From positions 2,804,870 through 2,868,869 of the forward strand of contig JAXIVH010000013.1 of the NCBI GenBank assembly GCA_036785325.1: DNA of 64,000 nucleotides, given 5' to 3'. A program made the position numbers and the translations under genes. Of the stretch, positions 30,033 through 41,548 are shown piece by piece. Under the pieces are notes generated by a model. It saw nothing but the letters and a program-made list of their open reading frames with translations, was not told where the DNA came from and ran no database searches. The DNA is from Urophycis tenuis (Eukaryota > Chordata > Actinopteri > Gadiformes > Phycidae). Within the stretch, counting starts at the first letter, position 1; each line of letters opens with the position of its first letter.

Positions 30033-33000
30033 TCAGAGGTCAATCCCACATTTCTCCACTGGAGAAACAAAAGCCTTGTTCTCAGCGTGGCGGCCCAGGA
30101 AGGAACTGTGTGGTTCTGTGTTTGAATGCAGCTGAGCGCCCTTTTATTATGTGATCCGTAGAGCCACTGTAAGTACAGGGTTGGCAAAACTGTGGCAAAG
30201 CCCATCCCTCTTAGGCCACCCTACTATTATTGGATGTCTGTCAACTCTTATCCTCCTATTGTTTGGACTGCGGTTGTGCTTTCCACCATGTCTGCTTGGC
30301 TCCTGACCTAAGCGCTGGCTACTGTTTCAGCCTTTGGCCTTTCTGCTGGTCTTTCTTCCACAAAGGAGATGTCCTTGAGAAACTCAACGTTCCGTGTCAT
30401 ATGAACCAGGGGACCGGTGGTTCCCATATGTCATGAACACGTAATCAACTGCGTGAATGCTACGTCCTCAAACATCCAGCGTGGGGTTTGAACTGTATTT
30501 AAATTCAGTAGAAAGTCTGACAAGTATTTTCTCAGAGGCTCTCAGAGATTTCTACAATTTCTTAAGTGCTTTAGACTTGTGATTTGCGTGTGGCACAATG
30601 TTTCCAAAACGATGTTCTTAATCATTCCATCATCACATCTTAAAAGGAAAGTCAGAGACCTGAGACATGGTCACTGATTAGCGGGCTGTTGGAGGCTTGT
30701 TGTGGGTGTTTGTTGGAAGATGATTCATCACGATGAGCAGCTACACATTGGGGTCATACTCCTCTGTGTCTCCAGTCCCAAGCCTGTAACTGCACCAATC
30801 ACCTCATGGTTAACGTTATCCAAGCATGATGTTATCCTTGGTCTGGAAGTCTGTGTTTAGGTTGTTCACTAATTTATAGTGCAGACATTCATATTCAAGT
30901 TCATTATGTGGTTAATTCTAGCCACCAATAACATCTAACAAATACAAATTGCAATACGGATTCACTTTCACAAGTTAATGTGAATAAGAATTGTTAATAA
31001 AAATAAGAAAAAAATATCTGGTTCACCTTCTTCATTCTTCATTTTCAAGTGAATTCTTGATGTGTTGGGTCTTTCTTTAAGCATAGGCCTACAGTGCTCT
31101 TAAATCAAACGATGGCACATTGTCTAGTCTGACTGGCTTCTTTCAGAGGTTTATAGGCTAAACATGCTCAACTACTGTGGGCATGGCCCTAAAAAGCAAA
31201 CTTAATATCTTTTCCAGAAGTCTGCATTTAAGTCTTATAATGTGGTTCAACAGCTAGCTGTTGAGCTAGCTGTTGAACCACACTGTCCTGAATTCAACCT
31301 TTCTCATGCTAACCCATTATATTCTGCTTTCTTCTGCATCATATCCATTGTGATTGACATTTAGATTCTAGAAGTGTAAAAGTATGAAAGTGTTATTATT
31401 ATTTTTAGTGTTAGTGTTAATATTATTATTTGTTTTTGGCTATCATTAGTATTGTATAAGTCAATCATTTTATTAGTTGCCTGGATTTGCAGTTATATGA
31501 CCAACACCTTGTGGCTCGTGTGTTTTGATTTATGAGCATAGTGATTATGAAGTACATTACAATATAGAGTACACTACTGTGGTCCTTTGTTACCTACCTT
31601 AATTGGCATAAGAGACAGCATATTATAGATACAAGTGTAACACATCCCAGTGTCAAACCCAACACTATGATAACCAGAACACCTGCAAAAGTATCAGCAA
31701 GCAAGAATGAGCAGCGGATCAGAGTTATCGGCATGAGATGTGTTCATGATGGAAGATAATGAGAAAGTATGTGTTAACACACAAGAGAGCGAGACATACC
31801 AAAGTTCTTCCATGACAGTCCATCTGAATAACAGAGAGGAAACAGAACAACAGACAGAGCAACAACATGGAGTTGAGATTCAGCCTAAAGAACTGCAGCG
31901 TATTACAAAGGGGGAAAAAAATCAATGCATCTTCTTCAGCACTTGAACTTCCCAGCTTCCTTTCTCCCAGCAGGTACCCCCTCAGTGTGTCACAATGCTC
32001 CCTCCCTTGTTCCTGTGTCTTGTTCAAAAGGTTCACTTCAGGAAGAGCACAGCATAGGAAGGCATGACAGATGGCTTTCTGAGACCCCTTTAATCCAGGT
32101 TTGTATTATACTTATAAGCATGGTACTTTTATGTACGAACATAGTTGTATTATATTCATAAGAGGCTAGAGAGCCTGCCCAGTCTCTGGGACTGTACAAA
32201 AGAACAATATCAGTGCATTTTTACATTCTAATACACTGCAGTTGTAATGTAACAAAACAATTAATTTGTTGTTAAATGGTATCCTAGTGAAAACACATGA
32301 CTTTGGTTCCTGTTGGAATGTATAATCATTAGCTAAGTATTTACATATAGACATCCATCAGGTAGGAGATCAAGGCCTCAGTCCATGTGATCTGCTTGTA
32401 ATAGCTCTCTGAACTAGATTATTGTTTAGGTTTCATGGTGGACACTCATGTGGACCATTTTATAACTAATCCACATTGCATGTGCAGCAATGCAATAATG
32501 TATACTAATACACTAATACTACTAATACTACCACACAGGCCAGGCTGCAGCGGGTGATTCGATCAGCGGAGAAGGTGATCGGCGTTCCCTTGCCCTCCCT
32601 CAAGTCCCTACATGACACCAGGGCTCTGAGAAGGGCAAAAAAGATCATGGCCGACCCCTCGCACCCAGGTCACAACCTCTTCACACCGCTTCCTTCTGGG
32701 AGAAGGTTGCGGCTGCCTGGAACTGCTAGGACCCGTCACAGACTTAGTTTTTTCCCCTCAGCCTGACGGCTGAGGGGAAAAAACTTCCCTCCTTCCCTCC
32801 TTCCCTCCTTCCCTCCTCCCCGTGATACTTGTCCAGGACTAGTAATCACACTGGACTCAATTATGCACTTGCACTTTACTCTGTATCCTATACCTCATCA
32901 CCCATCACCATGTTCTCTCAAATTGTCCTGTTACTGTCCTGTTTGCACTGTCCTGTCCTGCTGCACTGTATTCGTTGATGCACACATTGGAACGCTGAGT

Positions 33001-36000
33001 CAAATTCCTATTTTGTTAGCAAAAATGGCAATAAATTATTCTGATTCTGATTCTGATTCTGACTACTACTACTATCACTTCTACTAATCATTATAATAGT
33101 ACAATCATAGTATAGAAACCAAGAGAAATACATTGTCTTGCATACTAATATGGCTTTTATTAAAATGTTGCTCCTTTAAAATTACAATCTAAGCAATTAA
33201 ATAGCAGCCCAAACAGCAAAGACAAGACAATACATTGAACATTCTTTCTAAGGGAAGTAGCAGAAATATTTTCTAAAACAAGGCACTAATGCTGTCATAT
33301 TGCGTTCACACTTGTCCCTTTAGACATGGTGGTTGTGCAAGCTGTATTGCTAGCTATCAAACCTGTATAAGTATACAGTACAAGCTGGCTGTGTAAAATG
33401 TATCTCCTCATAGGTCATGTAAACAGAAAGTATGTATTTTACGCTAAGCAGTTTAAGGCCTTTAACCAAATCTAAACTATATGCCATTTTGAGGATGCTC
33501 TGATACAAAGTCTCTTATAAAACCTTGAGTTCATCCAGGCCTAGCATGGGGGGCCCAGTCAGAATTATGTTATGGTTAGTATAATCATTACGGGAACTGA
33601 TTTGTGGGTTTCCTGCTGCATTTAAGCCGAGTTTACAATCTTTTAGTCTGTTTCAACTATATGTACTGTATATATACAGTAGATCATCATGATGTGCACA
33701 CATACAAAGTAATAATTTAATCAATAGTTTGGTGAAAACCCTGGTCCAAAGAACATCTCAAATAGCTGCATTCAAAACATTTGTCTACTTCTGGTTCTGC
33801 TGACCGGGTGGGAGACGGCTGGGAGACGGCTGAACGAACGGTGTGGTGGGGCGTCACATGGTCCCAATCTCCTCTCTAGTCTTCCCACTCCATAGGCAGG
33901 AGCCATGGATGTGGGAAGCCCTGAGGCTGGGACCCCACTTGTCCAGCGGCATTGGAGAAACCTTCATACTTTGTCTCTGACAGGCCTTCCTTTGAGGCCA
34001 AGGAAGGGGACTTCTTCATCAGCCCCACACTGGCTCTCCTCAGAGAGCCATCCAGTTCCACAGCCTCGTCCATTGGCCGCCCGCGAATGATGCGTCTGAT
34101 GGTGGAGAAGTCCAGCTCCGACTTACAGCCCAGGTAGCTCCTGAGGTTCAGGTCAGGGAACACCAGGTCTCTCAGTGTGTGCACCAGCTGACCTTCAGTG
34201 TGCGACTGCTTGGCCTGGTGGAGGACTTGGTGCTCCAGCGAGACGTAGCACAGAGCCTCCTCCGTCAGTGCCAGATGTCCGGTGTAGTGGTTGTTGTTCC
34301 GGCTCTTTGGAGGATGTAGCTGTTGTTTCTTGGGGTTGGCCTGACGGGTCCTGGGTCCGTGCTTGTTGTTGAAGGCTTTCCTCTTCTTGTCAGCAGCCAG
34401 AGGCCTCTCTGGGCCACTTGGCAGCAGCTGGTAGAGGCCTTCATCAGCCAGGTCCGCTAGGTCACCGACCAGCAGCTGCTGAATGATTTGCTTCCTCACA
34501 AGTGGAGACGTGACAGTTCGAATGCCGTGCAGTCCTCTGCCTGCCTCAGACACAGGGTCAACCACAGCTGGTTAAAAAAAGCCCACATGAAGACATTCCA
34601 GGTCTTTGGCCTACAGGCCCAGCAAGCAACAGTGAAGACAGCAGTGGGAAAAAAAGAAAACGCCTGAAAAGCACATGCCAAATCCCTCCAGGAACCAGAA
34701 GCCAGAGTGCGCAGGGTTGCCATACTGCACTGTCAAAACCTGCTCCTAGCAAAGCCTAGCCCCAGCAGGAACGTTCACGAGATGATGACAGCATGCAGAT
34801 GGCAAGGCAGGCACTAAAGGAAACCTTTGCTGACAGCTTTATGTTCTGTTATAAAACCAGCCAGAAATGACTCAATGAAACGTATTGGAAAATGTCCAAC
34901 AAGCTCATCAAGCCAGTTATCATTAGAAATGGTTAGGAATAATAAAGATATTTTAATCCCAAATATTGTCACTCTCACATGCAGAAAAAACAAACCTCTG
35001 CAGGAGAAGCAGTCACAGACAGCCACACTCTCACACACCCTCAAAGGATCCCACAAGCCGATGAGGTACAAGCAGAACATTCCAGCAATCAAGGTGCCCA
35101 TAATTAAGGTTCCCCTCGTCAAACTCAAAAGCAAAGCCAATGTATAGAACCATGCTTGTTTCTTACCCTCCTGAAAAGATACCAGGACGACTCTGTTGTC
35201 CGTGAACTGGGGCTTCCTGTAGTTGCCGTTCAGAGGGACAGAGTTTGACTCCTGGGCGTGGGAGGAGTACACAGCAGACGCCAGGGATAGGAACTGCCGA
35301 TAGAAAGCGGAAAAGCCAAACAACGTGTGAAACAGTTTGTTGTCCATATGTCACGCCATTCGCTTCACCCTCCCACGATAGGCTGAGGTGTCGTTTTTCC
35401 AACAAAGGCTGCTTTAGTGTGATTTGGGGCTGGGCGTGGTGTAAGGGGTCCTTGGGCAACCCCGACCTGCCCCTGGTGACATGTCTCTCAGTCAGTACGT
35501 TTACATGCAGCAAGAAATTCGAATTTCTGATCGGATCAGATAATGACATGCGTAAAACCGGATCACTTGTCCGAGTATACATGCCGTTCAGAGAATCGGA
35601 TTAACAGCCGGAGCATGGGCTGACTCTGGACGCTATGTGGCGCTGCGCATGTGCAGAATGGCACTGCGCGTGCGCAGAATGCAAAATCAGATTCAGATCC
35701 GATTGCTGAGTGTACATGCCGTTAAAATTCCGACTATGATCGAATTATCCAGGTGTAGTTATCCGATTTTAGATGTCCGAAATAGGTCCGAAGTAGGTCC
35801 GAAGTAGGTCGGATTAAGGTGTTTACATGCACTTAAAAAGTCCGAACGATGTCTTATACGATTAGAAATTCGAATTTCTTGCTGCATGTAAACGTACTGA
35901 CTGTCCCTGAACATCCCTTTGGACAAAAGTGTCTGCTAAGTGACTGAATGGTACATAGTCAGTACGTTTACATGCAGCAAGAAATTCGAATTTTTGATCG

Positions 36001-39000
36001 GATCAGATAATGACATGCGTAAGACCGGATCACTTGTCCGAGTATACATGCCGTTCAGAGAATCGGATTAACAGCCGGAGCATGGGCTGACTCTGGACGC
36101 TATGTGGCGCTGCGCATGTGCAGAATGGCACTGCGCATGCGCAGAATGCAAAATCCGATTCAGATCCGATTGCTGAGTATACATGCCATTAAAAGTCCGA
36201 TTGCTGAGTATACATGCCGTTAGAAATTCGAATTTCTAATCGTATAAGACCTCGTTCTGACTTTTTAAGTGCATCTAAACACCTTAATCCGACCTACTTC
36301 GGACCTACTTCGGACATCTCAAAATCGGATAACAACACCTGGATAATTCGTTCATAGTCGGACTTTTAACGGCATGTATACTCAGCAATCGGATCTGAAT
36401 CAGATTTTGCATTCTGCGCATGCGCATCGCCATTCTGCGCACGCGCAGAGCGCCACATAGCGTCCGGAGTCAGCCACGCTCCGGCTGTTAATCCGATTCT
36501 CTGAACGGCATGTATACTCGGACAAGTGATCTGGTCTTACGCATGTCATTATCTGATCCGATCAGAAATTCGAATTTCTTGCTGCATGTAAACGTACTGA
36601 CTGTGTGGGTTGTGTTGGACCACCTGTTTTTGGGATATTTGTATGGGAGTCCTGAAGAGTGTCCACAGCACACTGGGGTAGCACGGCGGAGTGGTGAGGG
36701 AGCCGTCGTAGCGGTAGTACTCATCCAGACGTGCAGGCAGCAGGGCACGGATGTTGAAACCCGGCACTTTGACTTTCTGATCTGAAGTAGAGATGTAGAG
36801 GTGTAGAACAGAGATGCAGAATGGTGTGAATGTCAGTAGTAGGAGTACTGGACGATTTCAGATGTTTGATAAATGTGTATCTGATGTAAACGTGTGTGGG
36901 TTAAAATATGTTCTGTGTCACTCACCCCTGTATTTGATCCCGTTGATGAACTTCAGGAACTGGTCGAAGGCCGGGTTGAACTCACCCACCTGAGGATAAC
37001 AAAGGGCTGGCTCGGCATCACAGGACATTGTACACTGTGGTCATTTCGTACCACGGTCCTGTGAAACGTTTTCATGGTTCTGGCTCTCTGCATCATGTCC
37101 TACCTCAACCAGAACTCCCAGGACAGCGAGGCCATCGGATTTGTCCACAGCCATGGAAATGTTGGCGTACTTGTCAGAGTTGAAGTGCACAATGTGCATC
37201 TGTAAATGGCAAAGAGACATGAAGAGTTTCAACTGTTTGTCTTTGGTGTTTGGTGCTCTTCTGGTCTTCATCTTTCCCCGATTGGAGACACTTTTTTGAA
37301 AACTGCTATGGCAGGATTTTATTTGAGGACCGGCACATTCTGACTCTGATTAGATTGGGGTACTTAGAACCTGAATAATAAACGTTTGTTAAATGAGTGC
37401 CCTAGACATTATTTTGACTTTATATATATATATATATATTTCTAAATACATATTCTAACATTGTGTTTATGATGTCTCACAGAAGTCACAGAAGCCGCAC
37501 CTAATGGCTCAGTACATACATACAGTACATACATACAAGCGAGAATACATTACTGGCAGCATACAACAGTAGGCAGTCAAATCCAGCACATAAATAGATG
37601 TCTGTCGGGTCATTAGCATATGGTATTGTACATGAAGCATGTGCACCACAAAGCCAGTACACAAGACAGAGAATGTACGGGAATTGTATTTAAAGAGAAT
37701 GCCATGTCTTGGGGAAAAAGGGGGTTACATCGTGAACTCTTTCTGGGAAGTATTCATAATGTTCCATCATTCCATCCATCCATAGCAACATGTCATCAAG
37801 GGAAAGCATGAGACTGTGGTTTCAGGAGTTTGGAGAGACTTTATAAGATGCAAGCCCTGACGTGTCCACTAACGTACTCAGTTCAAACCACAGCACCTTA
37901 AGATGTGGCTCCTCCGAGGCAGAGGAGTAGGTCCTGCTAAAGGACACAGGTTGGTTACACACTGCATCTCAGTTTCTTCCCACAGTGAGATACAAGAGAA
38001 GTCCCAGATACATACGTTTAAAAGCCTTTCATTTTATGTATATCCAAAATGTATGTCACTCCTTCTCTCTAATATTAACATGAAATAATCATTCTCTCGG
38101 TTGTGCATGATCTGCTTGGTGCCCCCAATGCGTCAACCATCACCACAAACCTTTCTTGTTTAAAATTCTAAAAGTGTCTCATGGTTTTTTTTTCTTGCTA
38201 TTTACATTGCACTGTGGTTGGACATGACAAAAATGCATGTTGGCCTTGTGCTACCGAAAATAAAGTTTTATGACTTGTCCTTCACATTTCAACACATGAA
38301 CATTTCATTTTTGTAAATTAGGCCTACGTTTATGAAATTGTTATTATTACAATTATTCCTGTGCGTAGCGAACTACCTTCACCTTGTTGTCTTACTTACT
38401 GGTTCACCCTGAACATTAAACTGAAAAACACTACAAATAGAACGGTTGAGTTTGTTTCTCTGACTGCATCTTTCAATGGGAACATGCAAACACGTGCAGT
38501 TTACTGCTGAGCCTCCTGAGTTTAAAATGTCCCCAAGACTTGAAGGCCCCTCTGACAGATCCTCTGCCAGTCAAACGCTGCACGGATCACGCACACGGCA
38601 TCTGTGTATGTAGCAGCACTTATCTGAAATACAATACAGAGAGCCAGCAGCAGCCTTGGCCTCTGTTCAGCTCTCTCTCACACACACAGTTGACACGCAT
38701 GACATTTAACAATCTGTAAATCAATGATATTCGATTGATTTTCATCAAAATCTTAAAACCTTTTTAGTGTATCTTTCTGCTGATGAAGTAGTGTGTCATT
38801 TTTCTTTCTTTTATTCTTTTAAACTTCATGTTAATTGAACTTTTTGTTCTTAGCTCTTTTCCCTTGTCTAGTGCATTGTCTCGATGTTCTAGACGCTCTA
38901 TAAATAAAGCTTTGTGAATTGAGTGCGGGTTAGCGACAGGAGACATCCAGGCTCTTCTGCTGAGTACCTCTGCAGCAAACCGCTTGCCGTTGACCAGGTG

Positions 39001-41306
39001 CTCGGAGCCGGCGGGCGTGTTGGTGGAGCCCCAGTGGAAGTGGAGCTGAGCTGCAGAGTAGCGGTGGGGCAGGCTGGACAGGAACATCCTGGACGGCAGG
39101 GACAGCTGCACTGTAGCCGACGGACAGAAGAGACAACGGATCTTCAATCACATGGAAGCAAGGCAAGTTTATTAGCATCCTTCAAACCAAAAGTCCGTCC
39201 AGAGGGCCGGTATAAGCCTAAACAACAATAAAAAACATCAATCATTTGAAATGATTGAAATCATTTAAAAGAGCAGGACGTACTGCATATACCAAGTTGC
39301 AAAGTCCTCAAAACTCCTACAAGATCAGCATTGATTTAACAGGATGTCCACTTTCTCTACAATCTAAATCCAAGAGGATTGCATCAGACAACATAACAAT
39401 CGAGTGTAACCGAGCGTAGCCACACATAATTTCTTTAATTCTAGGTCATCTTCTGCTGTCACATGAGTTAAGCTGCTGAAAAGACAGCAGACAATAGTCT
39501 GTCTGAAGCTCTCCAACCCTCTACTTGAGATATGGTATGGCTTGAGATAAGTGGCATAGAGGGGACACCTTACTGCTCTCTGGACGCTTATCATTAAGTC
39601 AGAGATGCTCAGAGAAGGGGGAAGAAACGGCAGTGTAAGCTCGCCTCAGACACATCAGTCACACTGGTAATATCTCCATGGTGACGTTATAGTGGACAAT
39701 GCCACCCTAAGCATCCGTCTGGTCTGAGCACTGCAGCGGATGACAGAAGGAAGAGACGCGCACAGCGGCCAATGGGCGACACAACAGCATCGTGGGGCTG
39801 TTGTGTGGGTACGTCACCCTGAGGGGGTGACGTGAGCGTGTCTGAGCGCCACACAGCTGATATTATGTATGTGTTTGAGGCTGCAAACACTGTCATTTCA
39901 GTTCAGACTGCGTAGGACATTTTGCTGTGCCATGCATCCCCCCTTAACCGGCCTGAAGAGGAAGGATACTTTAGAGAAGAAACCTAACAGGATAAGCATT
40001 TGTGGAGTGTGCTGTGTGGAGCCACAGGTCAGACCACCTTGTGAAAGCAACTGTTTATCTCACTTCCAAACAAGAACAAGGCACTCTGGTGGAAATATTT
40101 ACCTTGTCGTGACAGCAATCAAAAATAATTGTAATAAGTATTGTCCTGGGACTTTTATTGTGTATTATCATCGACTTTTTTTTTTCAAAAGCCTGTAATG
40201 AGATCCAATGATGAAATGTGAAAGTAAATATGTATAACCAATAAAGGGTTATATAAAATGTAATTAGAGGAAATAACAGCTGTGGTTGAGTCTTTGTGTT
40301 TCTGGTCCACCAAAGTCAGTTAGTAGATGAGTAATCTCTCTTTGCACAGTTTCCCAGAATAAGCGTGGAGACTTGTACTTTCGGGTAAAAGGAGAGCTGA
40401 GCCAGTGAGACAGTGATTATAGAAGATTGCAGTGGCTGATGCAGAAAATGGAGCCTCATAATTTTCCATCAATTTGATCCACAAATTAGGTCAGAAAGAC
40501 GAGAAGAGGCTACTCCTCTGACATTAACAGCTTTCTTTCTCTTCATTATAGGCAAGCCACAGATAGAATGGTAACAGTATGGTTTTGATTTAGTCAGCAC
40601 TGGGTCAGCACTTTTTTAACAATGTATACCAAAAACATTTAACAATGTATTCAATGTTGTTATAATTCCCCCTCTTTGACAGTATACTTACTTGGCTATA
40701 TGTTGAATAGCTTATCTTTCATATCCTACTCACCTGAATGCCCATTGTTTCCCAGAGTAAGAGGCTCATCGGCTGAAAGGTTGTAGTCGTGGAGCTGGAT
40801 GGGACGCAGAGCGGGATCGAACCTCAGCAGGTCAGTCTGGATGTCTATTGGGGACTGAAATGCTCCACCGCAGAAAGGATAGTGTTTGGACCAGTGATGC
40901 TCTCCCTCTGGCCCTGCAGCAACGTCAGCAAAAACGACAGATACGGTTCATGAGACTGCAGCAAATTGTTATGATATCAAAAATATTATATATATATATA
41001 TATATATATAATAATTTTAGACACAATGGTGGTCTAAGCTGGTTCAGTGGTTCAAGCATTCTGGAGATAATTGTGCTCGTTAGATTCTTTTCAAAAACCA
41101 TAGAAGAACATGTGGCCTTTTAAATGTGCCGTCTTTAGAGGATGAATGAAAGAAACAATAAAAGCGAGGAGCAGAAGGAGGTGACATCAGAAGGGCCAGG
41201 TTTTGTCCCTGCTCTACTGCAGACTTTATCTGTAATCAGAGTGAAGCATGGCACGATCCAACTCTATAGAGACCACTGAAGGCCACTGCGAAAGACATGT
41301 GGCGGA

Positions 41307-41385
<79 letters not shown>

Positions 41386-41435
41386 GGTGTGTGGGTGGGT
41401 GTGTGTGTGGGAGGGAGAGAGAGAGAGAGACAGAG

Positions 41436-41516
<81 letters not shown>

Positions 41517-41517
41517 C

Positions 41518-41548
<31 letters not shown>

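Noticed and set aside
33113..33875. Possible extra ca12 exons between the LINE fragment and the alternative tail exon
   Set aside because: No frame with both a credible acceptor and family resemblance was found.
36488..36785. Minus-strand frame ending in a tail with CSKKFEFLIGSDND, and a similar one at 35163-35582
   Set aside because: These are ca12 exons read through into the MITE terminal repeat; the real donor is before the MITE.
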